Assembly: GCF_900143185.1 (NCBI RefSeq)
Contig: NZ_FSRQ01000002.1
Location: 372,001-436,000 of the forward strand
Direction of reading: 5' to 3'
Source of the DNA: Chryseobacterium scophthalmum
GTDB lineage: Bacteria; Bacteroidota; Bacteroidia; Flavobacteriales; Weeksellaceae
Length of the DNA stretch: 64,000 nt
Shown: positions 26,586 to 35,043 of the stretch, piece by piece
How the letters are laid out: every line of letters begins with the position of its first letter
Numbering within the stretch: the first letter of the stretch is position 1
Translations under genes and position numbers: made by a program
Notes under the pieces: model-generated
What the model was told of the DNA's origin: nothing
The model's database searches: none
The model's input: the letters and a program-made list of their open reading frames with translations, nothing else

Positions 26586-26695
26586 CGTTTAATTTTAGCA
26601 AAAATAAGACTCTTAAATTTAATTGTATTTGATTAATTAACAAAGTTTAACAACTCTATTCTGCTGGCTTTCAAATTCATTAGTTAATTTTGAGT

Positions 26696-27193
26696 ATGAA
26701 GAAAATTTTGAGTTTCAGTGCATTGATTTTCAGTATGTCTTTTTATTTTTCACAGGAGCAAATTATTGTAAATGATGTTCCTATGATTAAATATGAAGTA
26801 CTCGAAAAGAAAATTCAAGAGGAAAAAGACGTTCTACTGGTTCTGAATTTCTGGTCTACGACTTGTGCTCCTTGTGTGAAGGAACTTCCGGATTTTATGG
26901 AGGTTAATAATAAATATAAAGACAATCCTAAATTTAAAATGCTTTTGGTGTCTTTAGATCGCCCAAAAGATAAAGAGCGTGTAGTACAATTTATTAAAAA
27001 CAAGAAACTTACCGCAGAAGTTATTCTCCTTGATGATATTAAAAGAATGAACACCTGGATTCCCCGATTTGAAAAAAACTGGGACGGAAACATTCCTGTT
27101 ACTATTGTCTATAAAAACTCAGAAAAAGTACATTTTAACGATGGAGAAATGACAAAAGTCGAATTGGAAAACGTAATCACAAAAAATCTATAA
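26696..27193 (+). CDS. Secreted thioredoxin-like (TlpA-type) protein
   Basis: About 165 aa. A signal peptide (ends YFSQ) is followed by a thioredoxin fold with active site CAPC in WSTTCAPCVKELPDF near residue 57, so it is probably a periplasmic disulfide reductase. The start is the ATG at 26696; the frame can be extended two codons to a TTG at 26690, but this overlaps the -7-like box TAATTTTG (26685-26692). That box lies only three bases before the ATG, which would make the mRNA nearly leaderless. The next gene, also thioredoxin-fold, follows after two bases. Confidence 0.85.
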   Translation: MKKILSFSALIFSMSFYFSQEQIIVNDVPMIKYEVLEKKIQEEKDVLLVLNFWSTTCAPCVKELPDFMEVNNKYKDNPKFKMLLVSLDRPKDKERVVQFIKNKKLTAEVILLDDIKRMNTWIPRFEKNWDGNIPVTIVYKNSEKVHFNDGEMTKVELENVITKNL

Positions 27194-27195
27194 AC

Positions 27196-27849
27196 ATGAA
27201 AAATATTAAAACATTAGTTGCTGCTGCAATAATAGGCTTAAGTTTACTAAGCTTTACGACAATCAATAAAAATAATGAAGAGCCGAAGCAAAAAGCAAGT
27301 TCTTCAAAAGGCTATGAAGTTGGCGATACCGCTGCCGATTTTAAGCTTAAAAATATCGACGGAAAAATGGTTTCGTTGAGCGATTTTAAAAAGGCAAAAG
27401 GTTTTATTGTGGTTTTTACCTGTAATCATTGTCCGTATGCAAAAAAATATGAAGACAGAATTGTTGCGCTTGATAAAAAATATAAAGAAGCTGGTTATCC
27501 TGTGATCGCAATTAACCCGAATGATCCAAATGTGCAGCCGGAAGATGGGTTTCAACAAATGATCACAAGAGCCAAAGAAAAAGGCTTTACATTCCCTTAT
27601 TTGGTAGATGAAGGACAGAAAGTTTATCCTCAATATGGCGCCACAAAAACGCCGCACGTTTTTATTCTTCAGAAAGAAGGTGCGAAAAATATTGTAAAAT
27701 ATATTGGAGCCATCGACAATAATTATGATGATCCTAATGATGTTTCAGAGCATTATGTACAAGATGCAATGGATGCTTTATTGAGCGGAAAACTAATTGC
27801 AAATGCTAAAACAGTAGCGATAGGCTGTACAATAAAAGTGAAAAAATAA
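27196..27849 (+). CDS. Thioredoxin family / AhpC-TSA-like secreted protein
   Basis: 217 aa with an N-terminal signal segment, then a peroxiredoxin-like fold: VGDTAADFKLKNIDGKMVSLSDF, and VFTCNHCPYAKKYEDRIVALDKKY with the CNHC pair near residue 75. This subgroup (CxxC in TCNHCP) is widespread in Bacteroidota and its electron partner is unknown. It is two bases from the upstream TlpA-like gene, so the pair likely acts in one periplasmic redox route. Terminator follows. Confidence 0.87.
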   Translation: MKNIKTLVAAAIIGLSLLSFTTINKNNEEPKQKASSSKGYEVGDTAADFKLKNIDGKMVSLSDFKKAKGFIVVFTCNHCPYAKKYEDRIVALDKKYKEAGYPVIAINPNDPNVQPEDGFQQMITRAKEKGFTFPYLVDEGQKVYPQYGATKTPHVFILQKEGAKNIVKYIGAIDNNYDDPNDVSEHYVQDAMDALLSGKLIANAKTVAIGCTIKVKK

Positions 27850-27878
27850 TTTTATTTTTTAAAATTAAATTGAGATAT

Positions 27879-27906
27879 TGGGCAGGCTTTTAGTCTGCTC
27901 TTTTTT
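27879..27906 (+). terminator. Terminator after the thioredoxin pair
   Basis: GGCAGGC and GTCTGCT pair around a TTTTA loop and are followed by a T run (CTTTTTT). Confidence 0.65.
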
Positions 27907-27930
27907 ATAAAGACTTAGCCCAAATTAATC

Positions 27931-28320
27931 ATGATGAAATTTAAATTTAGCGCAAAATATTTCCTTTTAACCATCCTTATCTTTCTTGTTGAAGTTTTAA
28001 TTGCAACGGTTTTAAAAGATCAATTCTTTATCAGAGCTTATCTGGGAGATGTGATTGTGGTGATGTTGCTGTATACTTTTGTGAAAAGTTTTGTCATCAT
28101 CAACGAAACAAAGTTAATCATCGGGATTTTTGCTTTTTCATGTCTGGTTGAGTTTGCTCAATTTTTCCATGTAGCAGATAAATTAGGCTTCCAACCGGGA
28201 AGCCTGATGTATATCGTAATCGGAAATTCTTTCTCGTGGATTGATATTTTGTGTTATGGAGTTGGTTGCTTAATTTTATATGTTTTCACAAAATTCAAAC
28301 CAAAAAATGAAGACAATTAA
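27931..28320 (+). CDS. DUF2809 membrane protein
   Basis: 129-aa protein with four hydrophobic segments and the family pattern KYFLLTILIFLVEVLIATVLKD...FIRAYLGDVIVVMLLY, then LVEFAQFFHVADKLGF. DUF2809 proteins are small VanZ-like membrane proteins of unknown function. The start may be either of two adjacent ATGs (27931 or 27934). The stop overlaps the end of the convergent next gene by four bases. Confidence 0.85.
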   Translation: MMKFKFSAKYFLLTILIFLVEVLIATVLKDQFFIRAYLGDVIVVMLLYTFVKSFVIINETKLIIGIFAFSCLVEFAQFFHVADKLGFQPGSLMYIVIGNSFSWIDILCYGVGCLILYVFTKFKPKNEDN

Positions 28321-28739
28321 TCTAAATTAAACTGAAGAGGTTGTCGCATACGCATTTTTACTTTCTCACCATTTTGTTCACCGGGAATCCACTTTGTTTT
28401 TATTTTGTTGAGCGCACTTAGAAACTCTGTTTTTACGGCTTCATTGTCATAAGATTCCATTCTCAGATCAATCATATTTCCTTCTTTATCAATATCAAAC
28501 ACAGCAATTGCTCTTGCTTTTGCAATGTTCTGCCTTGCTAATTTGGAAGTGTTGAAATTACCTATAATCAGCTTCATAAATGCAGCATGCCCTCCCGGAA
28601 ATTCAGGAGTTTTATCTAAAGATGCCTTTTTTCCATAATCAGAACCTACTTTTACATCAGGAGATTGTATGGAATCTTTTTGAGCATCGATAGAAATTAG
28701 ACAAAATAAAATCAGTAAAAATGCAAAATATTTTTTCAT
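28317..28739 (-). CDS. Secreted TonB C-terminal-like protein, paralogue 4
   Basis: 140 aa: signal peptide ending SIDAQ, PEFPGGHAAFMKLIIGNF, then DIDKEGNMIDLRMESYDNEAVKTE and TKWIPGEQNGEKVKMRMRQPL. It is six bases downstream of the YARHG lipoprotein gene on the same strand, so the two and the next genes upstream probably share a transcript. Confidence 0.78.
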   Translation of the reverse strand: MKKYFAFLLILFCLISIDAQKDSIQSPDVKVGSDYGKKASLDKTPEFPGGHAAFMKLIIGNFNTSKLARQNIAKARAIAVFDIDKEGNMIDLRMESYDNEAVKTEFLSALNKIKTKWIPGEQNGEKVKMRMRQPLQFNLD

Positions 28740-28745
28740 AATCGT

Positions 28746-29666
28746 TTATCTTCCAAATTGGTCATATTTATCTTCAGCATACTTGATGAAACGGTTCAGC
28801 AAAGCTACATTGTCTTTTTCCATAGGTGATAATTCGCTGTCAACATTATTGGAAACAGGGATATACCAATCGGTTTGCTCAAAGAAGTTTCTATAAGTTT
28901 GTTTTTTGAAGGAATAGCCATGTCTTGCAAAAACAGAGTTTTTAATGATCTCCATATCCAGTTTTCTTAGATTTTTCAAGTCTTTTTCGTTCAGTTTCTG
29001 TTTAGAAGCATTGATTTTGAAAACCGCATCAGAGGCGATTCTATTTTTTGAAGTGGTATAAGTTTCTGTTTTTCCGGTTTCTTCGTCGGTATATTTTTCT
29101 TTAAAATCTTTAGGGTTTTCCCAATCGATCAATTCAGAGTTTTCATCCAGCATAAAATTCGGATTGTAAACGAACTCTTTTTTGATCAGTTTTAAGTTTT
29201 TTAAAGGAGCTTTTACGGCAGATTTATTAAAAGCGGTCCACTTTCCCGTGATGCTGTCGTTTTTCAGTTTAATTTCAAACCGTCCGTCGGTTTTGTCATT
29301 GCCTGGTTCATCCAAAACAAAAGATTGAGATTGCTCATTGAAAACTCCACGAAAAGGACGCTGAGTTCCGTTCACAATACTTTGTCCGTACACAGAATCC
29401 TGAGTAATTCGGTTGATTTTTAATGAAAGCCTTTTATAATCTGTTCCTTCGTAATATTCTTCGGTTTCGTTGTCATAAAGCTCTCCTTTACCTGCAAATT
29501 CTCCGGTGTAAATTCCGTAATATTCTTTATGAACTTCTGGGATTGCCACAGAATCTTTTTTTGCAGTTAAACTGTCTTTAGGTTTTTCTTCGGTTGTTGC
29601 TTCTTTTTTACAGCTTATTAAACTGATGGTAAAAAGTGTGATTACAGTAAATTTTAAAATTTTCAT
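28746..29666 (-). CDS. YARHG domain lipoprotein
   Basis: 306 aa. The signal peptide ends in lipobox LISC (Cys near residue 19), followed by Lys-rich sequence. Residues about 220-300 form a YARHG domain, recognised by NSVFARHGYSFKKQTYRNFFEQTDWY and LSPMEKDNVALLNR. The central part (about 45-160) looks like a beta-barrel or beta-sandwich fold. YARHG is an extracellular domain of unknown role, perhaps peptidoglycan linked. Confidence 0.85.
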   Translation of the reverse strand: MKILKFTVITLFTISLISCKKEATTEEKPKDSLTAKKDSVAIPEVHKEYYGIYTGEFAGKGELYDNETEEYYEGTDYKRLSLKINRITQDSVYGQSIVNGTQRPFRGVFNEQSQSFVLDEPGNDKTDGRFEIKLKNDSITGKWTAFNKSAVKAPLKNLKLIKKEFVYNPNFMLDENSELIDWENPKDFKEKYTDEETGKTETYTTSKNRIASDAVFKINASKQKLNEKDLKNLRKLDMEIIKNSVFARHGYSFKKQTYRNFFEQTDWYIPVSNNVDSELSPMEKDNVALLNRFIKYAEDKYDQFGR

Positions 29667-29671
29667 ATAAA

Positions 29672-30310
29672 TTAAATGTGCTTTTTTGTGATTAAATATT
29701 CAATTAATAAAATGTTTGGAATCCAGCCCAACCAAGCGATGATTTGGTAAACATCCATTGGATTTGGGTGGAATAAATATACAATAATTACTTTCCACAT
29801 TCTCAAAGTGATGGCAGAAATTGTGAGTGCAAAACTTCGCCACATCCATTGTTTGTGTTCTTTAAATTTTCTCTGTCTGGCTAATTGAAAAGCTTTAAAC
29901 GTACTAAACCACCAAAAACAGCCTAAAATGACAAAAGAGATTTTTGATAAAAATCCACCATTTGCAAAAACTCCCATATAAATTCCTGAAGGTGCAGCAA
30001 ATAGTAAAATCAAAAAAATATAAATTTTACCTGTGTTTCTGTGAAAGTTTTTTACTGCGAAATCTTTTCTGAGAATAGCTAAAAAACCAGCTAATAAAAC
30101 AAAAATGCTTGTGTAAACATGGGTGTAAAAGAAATAAAGATATTCCGGTCTTTGTTCTACTTCAGTTTGTTTAATCATTAAAAAACTCACATTGGTATCT
30201 AAAGGAATATACTCTAAAGTTATTTTCAGCATGAGCCAAAAGAAATATCCGAATCCTATGATAAGAAGGATTTTTACAACGTTAGGAATATTTCTTTTAA
30301 TTGAAAGCAT
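29672..30310 (-). CDS. DUF2306 family membrane protein
   Basis: 212 aa with about six membrane segments; the pattern LYFFYTHVYTSIFVLLAGFLAI, NFHRNTGKIYIFLIL and KEHKQWMWRSFALTISAITLRMW carries the conserved histidines of DUF2306, which may bind haem. Function unknown. It sits five bases from the downstream YARHG gene and 12 bases from the TonB-domain gene, all leftward. Confidence 0.83.
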   Translation of the reverse strand: MLSIKRNIPNVVKILLIIGFGYFFWLMLKITLEYIPLDTNVSFLMIKQTEVEQRPEYLYFFYTHVYTSIFVLLAGFLAILRKDFAVKNFHRNTGKIYIFLILLFAAPSGIYMGVFANGGFLSKISFVILGCFWWFSTFKAFQLARQRKFKEHKQWMWRSFALTISAITLRMWKVIIVYLFHPNPMDVYQIIAWLGWIPNILLIEYLITKKHI

Positions 30311-30322
30311 TTTTATTTCTAA

Positions 30323-30721
30323 TTAATCAAAATTCATTGTAATAGGTAGTTTAAATCTGAATTTTACTGGTTTTCCATCAATTTTAGCAGGAATCCATTT
30401 TGTTTTGGACATACGCTTTGCTACACGTTCCATTTCTTTATTTAAAGACTTATTGTCTCCTATAATATTTATATCTACAACATCACCATCTTCAGAAATT
30501 ATTAATTGAGCTTCGGATTTAACTGCACCTTTAGCATTTACCTTATCCCAATCAATCATTTTAGCAAAGTTCATTTTGAAAACATTAATTCCTCCTGGAT
30601 AAATTGGAAACTCTTTAGATTTTTCGATATTTCCAAATTGTTCAGTAGATGATGTATTTTGTTCTTGTGAGAAAATTTTTACAGAACTAATTAGTACAAG
30701 AAATACAAATAGTTTTTTCAT
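30323..30721 (-). CDS. Secreted TonB C-terminal-like protein, paralogue 5
   Basis: 132 aa: signal peptide ending IFSQ, IYPGGINVFKMNFAKMI, then a TonB-C-like domain with SEDGDVVDINIIGDNKSLNK and TKWIPAKIDGKPVKFRFKLPITMNFD. It lies 13 bases beyond the stop of the flavoprotein gene and may share its transcript. Confidence 0.78.
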   Translation of the reverse strand: MKKLFVFLVLISSVKIFSQEQNTSSTEQFGNIEKSKEFPIYPGGINVFKMNFAKMIDWDKVNAKGAVKSEAQLIISEDGDVVDINIIGDNKSLNKEMERVAKRMSKTKWIPAKIDGKPVKFRFKLPITMNFD

Positions 30722-30734
30722 GATATGTTTTTAT

Positions 30735-31937
30735 TTATAAATTATTTAAGTCTTGTGCAATCAGCCACGCTTCACTCCAACATGCCTGAAAATTAAATCC
30801 ACCAGTTACAGCGTCAATATTCAGAACTTCTCCGGCAATGTAAAAGTTAGGCAAAATTTTCGAAGACATATTTTTAAAATTAATTTCTTTTAAATCTACA
30901 CCTCCTGCAGTTACAAACTCATCCTTAAAAGTCGATTTTCCTGTAACCTGAAACTTCTTTTTACATAAATTTTCAAGAATTGTCTGTATCTCTTTTCCTG
31001 AAATATTCGCAATTTGTTTATTCAAATCAACTTTTGAAACCTCCAGAATTCTCTGCCAAAAACGATTGGTCACATCAAAAATCTTAGACTGTCCGATAGA
31101 TTTTTTAGGATTTGACTGTTTGAAATTTTGAAATAATTCTTCCGCATCATCAATGTCTTTTGAAATAAAATTCACCTGAACTTCAAAATTGTATTTTACT
31201 TTCGCCAGATTAATGGCTTCCCAAGCCGAAATTTTCAGAATTGCAGGTCCTGAAAGTCCCCAATGCGTAATCAATAGCGGTCCGCTTTCTTCAGTTTTTA
31301 ATTTTGGAATAGAGGTTTCTGCCATTTCAAAACTTGTTCCTAAAAGATCTTTCAGCAAATCATCTTTAATATTAAATGTAAATAGGGAAGGAACCAAGTC
31401 TATGATCTTATGTCCTAAATTTTCAATCATTTTTAAAGACTTTGGTGAACTTCCGGTTGTGTAAATCACAAAATCTGCTTCAAAATCCCCTAAACTTGTT
31501 TTAACTAAATATTTTTCATCTAATTTTTCAATTTCTTTGACTGAACATTTCGTTTTAACTTCAACATTTTTCTGCTGAATTTCATGTAAAAAAGTATTAA
31601 TAATCGTCTGCGAAGAATTGCTTTCAGGGAAGATCCTGTTATCTTTTTCTATCTTCAACGGAATTTTCCGATTTTCGAACCATTCCATGGTATCTCCCGG
31701 TTGAAATTTGGTGAAAACGCTCAGTAACTCTTTGTTTCCACGAGGATAAAACTGCACTAATTCTTTAGGATCAAAACAGGCATGACTTACATTACATCTT
31801 CCACCTCCGGAAATTTTTACTTTTTGCAAAACATCTGAATTCTGCTCAAGAATGGTAACTTTATATTTCTTTTCGTCAAGATTTGCAGCACAGAAAAATC
31901 CTGCTGCACCACCTCCGATAATGATAATTTGCTTCAT
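30735..31937 (-). CDS. NAD(P)/FAD-dependent oxidoreductase, YhiN/HI0933 family
   Basis: 400-aa flavoprotein with the N-terminal dinucleotide-binding motif IIGGGAAGFFCAANL (residues 5-19), KISGGGRCNVSHA near residue 40, and a C-terminal FAD motif GEVLNIDAVTGGFNFQ. These are the hallmarks of the HI0933 (YhiN) family, whose substrate is unclear. A -7-like box TAGTTTTG on the minus strand (31971-31978) lies 33 bases upstream. Confidence 0.9.
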   Translation of the reverse strand: MKQIIIIGGGAAGFFCAANLDEKKYKVTILEQNSDVLQKVKISGGGRCNVSHACFDPKELVQFYPRGNKELLSVFTKFQPGDTMEWFENRKIPLKIEKDNRIFPESNSSQTIINTFLHEIQQKNVEVKTKCSVKEIEKLDEKYLVKTSLGDFEADFVIYTTGSSPKSLKMIENLGHKIIDLVPSLFTFNIKDDLLKDLLGTSFEMAETSIPKLKTEESGPLLITHWGLSGPAILKISAWEAINLAKVKYNFEVQVNFISKDIDDAEELFQNFKQSNPKKSIGQSKIFDVTNRFWQRILEVSKVDLNKQIANISGKEIQTILENLCKKKFQVTGKSTFKDEFVTAGGVDLKEINFKNMSSKILPNFYIAGEVLNIDAVTGGFNFQACWSEAWLIAQDLNNL

Positions 31938-32083
31938 AATTATTTAATCTTATGCTGAAGATTATTTTTGCAAAACTACAATTTTTATAAACCATCTTAT
32001 TTGAGTAATTTTGGGGATTATAATTTTTGAATTTTTAAACGAAATTATTAACCATAATAAGTATTATCCTCATTATTTATCTA

Positions 32084-32151
32084 GTTTGTCATTCCGCAGG
32101 AATCTCAACTGATTTAAGTAATGTTGTTTAGATTCCTACGGAATGACAAAC
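32084..32151. repeat. Palindromic repeat, GTCATTCC family, copy 2
   Basis: GTTTGTCATTCCGCAGGAATCT (32084-32105) faces its inverse copy at 32130-32151 with one mismatch, loop 24 bases. Same family as 15403-15471. The 272-base divergent gap 31938-32209 contains this element and the probable promoter of the flavoprotein gene, nothing else that I see. Confidence 0.8.
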
Positions 32152-32209
32152 ATTACGTACGTAGTTTGAATGGTTAATGTTCAATAGTTCACTTTTAAAA
32201 CAAACTTAA

Positions 32210-32701
32210 ATGACTTTTTACCATACATTCGAAGTTCGCTGGAGCGACTTAGACGCAAATAAACACTTGGCCAACTCATCTTACGTGCAATATTGTGCGC
32301 AAACCAGAATGGCTTTTATGAAAAAGGAAAAAATGGGTGTTACTCAAATGAGCCGATGGGGAATTGGGCCTGTAATTATGCATGAGCGATTTTCTTTTTT
32401 CAAGGAAATTTTTGCTGATCAAAAGGTAATTGTAAGCCTTGAAATTGATGGATGCGCAGAAGATGCAGCGATCTATCGTTTCGTTCATAAATTCTATCTT
32501 CCTGATGGTTCACATTGTGCGACTTCTGAAGCAACCGGTGTCTGGATCGATACGATGTTGAGAAAAATGACTTCTCCACCGGACGATGTGGTAGAAGCAA
32601 TGAATAAATATAAAACTGCCGAAACAATATTGATGACGAGAGAAGATTTTAAAAAGCTTCCTTTCCGTCCGGAAAATATTGACCCGGCAACATTTAACTA
32701 A
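32210..32701 (+). CDS. Acyl-CoA thioesterase, 4-hydroxybenzoyl-CoA type
   Basis: 163-aa hotdog-fold protein. FEVRWSDLDANKHLANSSYVQY near the N terminus has the catalytic Asp region of the YbgC/4HBT group. It hydrolyses an acyl-CoA or acyl-ACP; the substrate is not visible. No neighbour explains it; thiL follows after an 88-base gap holding a palindrome. Confidence 0.87.
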   Translation: MTFYHTFEVRWSDLDANKHLANSSYVQYCAQTRMAFMKKEKMGVTQMSRWGIGPVIMHERFSFFKEIFADQKVIVSLEIDGCAEDAAIYRFVHKFYLPDGSHCATSEATGVWIDTMLRKMTSPPDDVVEAMNKYKTAETILMTREDFKKLPFRPENIDPATFN

Positions 32702-32702
32702 T

Positions 32703-32776
32703 AAATGATAAGAGATAAATGATGTTTGATAACCTAAGAAGTATTCAAAATCATTTATCATTTATCAATCATCACT
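32703..32776. repeat. Inverted repeat upstream of thiL
   Basis: AAATGATAAGAGATAAATGAT and ATCATTTATCATTTATCA-type arms (about 32703-32723 and 32750-32768) form an AT-rich hairpin between the thioesterase and thiL. It could end the first transcript or be a degenerate intergenic repeat. Confidence 0.5.
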
Positions 32777-32789
32777 TATAATAAAATTT

Positions 32790-33854
32790 ATGTTTGAAGA
32801 TAAAGAACAAGAATTAACACCGATCTCAAAATTGGGAGAGTTTGGTTTAATTAAACATTTAACGGAATTTTTTCCTTTATCCAATGAGTCTTCGGAACTT
32901 GGCGTAGGAGATGATGCTGCAGTGATCAATTCCGGGAACAAGAGGGTTGTTTTAACCACCGATGTTTTGGCGGAAGGAGTTCATTTCAATTTAGGATATG
33001 TTCCATTGAAACATTTAGGTTACAAAGCTGTTGTTGTGAATCTAAGTGATATTGCAGCAATGAATGCAACACCAACACAGATTTTGGTTTCTCTAGCAGT
33101 TTCAAACCGTTTTCCCGTAGAAGCTTTAGAAGAATTATATTCAGGAATTCAGGCGGCTTGCGGAAGGTATAAAGTGGACTTAATTGGCGGAGACACAACA
33201 AGTTCGAATGCCGGTTTGGTGATGAGCATAACCGCAGTCGGAATTGAAAATGAAGAAAATATTGTTAAAAGAAGCGGTGCAAAACCAAATGATTTATTGG
33301 TGGTAACCGGAGATTTAGGTGGAGCTTATATGGGACTTCAGATTTTGGAAAGAGAGCATGCTGTTTTCTTAGCTGATCCAAATATGCAGCCTGAAATGGA
33401 AGGTTGCGACTATATTTTAGAAAGACAATTGAAACCAGAAGCAAGAACTGATGTGAAAGGTGTCTTAGAACAATTAGATATCAAACCGACGTCAATGATC
33501 GATATTTCAGACGGTTTGGCTTCGGAAATTCTGCATCTTTCTGACCAGTCAAAAGTTGGTTTCAGATTGTATGAAGAGAAAATTCCGATGGATAATTTAA
33601 CGATTACAACTGCTGATGAATTGAATTTAAATCCTGTAATGACGGCGTTAAGCGGTGGTGAAGATTATGAACTGTTATTCACGATTGCTTCAGAAGATTT
33701 TGATAAAATAAAAAATCACCCGGATTTTACCATTATCGGTCATGCGGTTGAAAAAGAAGAAGGCAATTTTATGGTGGCAAGAGGGTCTAATCAATTGGTC
33801 GCTTTAACGGCGCAAGGTTGGGATGCTTTTTTAGGAAACCAGTACAACGATTAA
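32790..33854 (+). CDS. thiL: Thiamine-monophosphate kinase
   Basis: 354-aa kinase that phosphorylates thiamine monophosphate to thiamine diphosphate. The N-terminal ELGVGDDAAVINS segment binds metal and nucleotide, DIAAMNATPTQILVSLAVS and GGDTTSSNAGLVMSITAVG are the AIR-synthase-fold motifs, and SMIDISDGLASEI and GGEDYELLFT close the active site. Bacteroidota versions have this length. Confidence 0.94.
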   Translation: MFEDKEQELTPISKLGEFGLIKHLTEFFPLSNESSELGVGDDAAVINSGNKRVVLTTDVLAEGVHFNLGYVPLKHLGYKAVVVNLSDIAAMNATPTQILVSLAVSNRFPVEALEELYSGIQAACGRYKVDLIGGDTTSSNAGLVMSITAVGIENEENIVKRSGAKPNDLLVVTGDLGGAYMGLQILEREHAVFLADPNMQPEMEGCDYILERQLKPEARTDVKGVLEQLDIKPTSMIDISDGLASEILHLSDQSKVGFRLYEEKIPMDNLTITTADELNLNPVMTALSGGEDYELLFTIASEDFDKIKNHPDFTIIGHAVEKEEGNFMVARGSNQLVALTAQGWDAFLGNQYND

Positions 33855-33876
33855 AATTTAATTTTAAATATTGTGA

Positions 33877-33907
33877 AGCCACTGCATTTTTTTGTAGTGG
33901 TTTTTTT
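33877..33907 (+). terminator. Terminator after thiL
   Basis: CCACTGCA and TGTAGTGG form a stem with T loop followed by seven T, 25 bases past the stop. Confidence 0.8.
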
Positions 33908-34040
33908 GTTTAATATTGACAGATGGATGAAAAAAAATGACTTAAATGCTCAATATTACTGTTGGATATTTTTCTCTTAAAGAAAAAGGAGTTGTTTAGA
34001 TTTAAAAATAAATTCAGATATCACTAAGCGGATATTCTAT

Positions 34041-34072
34041 AAAAAAATCTCTGCAGTTTTGCAGAGATTTTA
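34041..34072 (-). terminator. Terminator after the bacteriocin-like gene
   Basis: AAATCTCTGC and GCAGAGATTT pair perfectly around a six-base loop; on the minus strand seven T follow. It lies directly past the stop of the small peptide gene. Confidence 0.8.
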
Positions 34073-34077
34073 TAGTT

Positions 34078-34320
34078 TTAAAAAGGTTGTTCGGTACATC
34101 TGTCATCACCGGGAGGACAATAAGGTGTTCCACCACCACCGCCTCCAACAGCGACGCATTGTCCCGGATTTCCGTCATCATTCATTTCGCATGCTTTTCC
34201 AAAAGTACATTCGCAATCGGTCCAGCAATAAGCGGAATCTCCATTTGTATGGCAACCAGATCCGGCTCTGCCAAGAATAGTCGATAAATCTTTTCTCAGA
34301 AGTTTTTTAATGTTTTTCAT
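34078..34320 (-). CDS. Bacteriocin-like cysteine-rich peptide with leader
   Basis: 80 aa. The N terminus MKNIKKLLRKDLSTILGR resembles the double-glycine-type leaders of Chryseobacterium bacteriocin-like peptides (normally ending GG), here with Gly-Arg. The mature part has eight cysteines (GCH, YCWTDCEC, ACE, QC, YC, RC) and a Gly-run before a Pro/Asp tail, suggesting a disulfide-rich secreted peptide. No transporter or peptidase gene is adjacent. Its own terminator follows, so it is expressed alone. Antimicrobial activity is not shown. Confidence 0.72.
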   Translation of the reverse strand: MKNIKKLLRKDLSTILGRAGSGCHTNGDSAYCWTDCECTFGKACEMNDDGNPGQCVAVGGGGGGTPYCPPGDDRCTEQPF

Positions 34321-34401
34321 AAATTAAAAGTTTTGTATTGGGTTAAGAGGTAAATACTTACATTGTTTAAAGATAAAAAATTAATCCTAATCTTCGGTAA
34401 A

Positions 34402-34436
34402 AATAAAAACCCATCGCAATTGCAATGGGTTTTTAT
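34402..34436. terminator. Bidirectional hairpin before the paralogue-6 gene end
   Basis: AAAACCCATCGC and GCAATGGGTTTT pair around AATT with T or A runs on both sides. It ends the leftward gene that stops at 34438. Confidence 0.7.
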
Positions 34437-34437
34437 T

Positions 34438-35040
34438 TTATTCTGTAAAATCAGATTCTGCTTCTTGAAATTTTAATGTTATGGGATAAGAAAAACCATA
34501 TAAAATAGGTTGCCCGTTAATCTCAGCAGGTTTCCATTTTCCTTTATCTTTTATTCTATAAAATGCAGCCAGTATAAAAGTATTAATGTTGGTATTTTTA
34601 CCTTTTACCCGCACATCATATACATATCCTTTTGAATCTACAGCACAAGTTAATCTTGCAGTATAAGTAGGACTTGAAATATTATAATTTAACGATGATA
34701 TATTGTCCGCATAAGCAGAGAATAAAAGAGCTTTAAATTGACTTTCTCCCAATTCAAATTCCGGTCGCTTTGTTACAGGAGGAACTGAAGGAGCCGGATA
34801 TTCCGTAATTCCTTTCTGCTCTTCTATATTTATTTTTTCTAAAGTTTTTTTATAGGATAGAATTTTTTCATCTAAAAGAACTTTTTCCTGCTTGAATCTT
34901 TCAATCGATTCTTTCGGGAATTTCTTAAGAAGAGTCTTCATTTTTTTATTATAAATGTCATCCGCTGTTTTAAATTCTTCTACCTGAGAATAGCCGAATA
35001 AAAAAGAAATCAGAAAAAATAAAACCGAAATCTTTTTCAT
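34438..35040 (-). CDS. Secreted TonB C-terminal-like protein, paralogue 6 (long)
   Basis: 200 aa: signal peptide ending FGYSQ, a Lys/Glu-rich helical segment of about 50 residues (about 20-75), RPEFELGESQFKALL, then a TonB-C-like domain with YTARLTCAVDSKGYVYDVRVKGKN and GKWKPAEINGQPILYGFSYPITLKF. The added coiled-coil-like helix sets it apart from the other five. It follows pepT by three bases on the same strand. Confidence 0.75.
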   Translation of the reverse strand: MKKISVLFFLISFLFGYSQVEEFKTADDIYNKKMKTLLKKFPKESIERFKQEKVLLDEKILSYKKTLEKINIEEQKGITEYPAPSVPPVTKRPEFELGESQFKALLFSAYADNISSLNYNISSPTYTARLTCAVDSKGYVYDVRVKGKNTNINTFILAAFYRIKDKGKWKPAEINGQPILYGFSYPITLKFQEAESDFTE

Positions 35041-35043
35041 AAA

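Noticed and set aside
34059..34287. Small plus-strand ORFs over the bacteriocin-like gene
   Set aside because: They are antisense shadows; the minus-strand frame has a leader, patterned cysteines and its own terminator.
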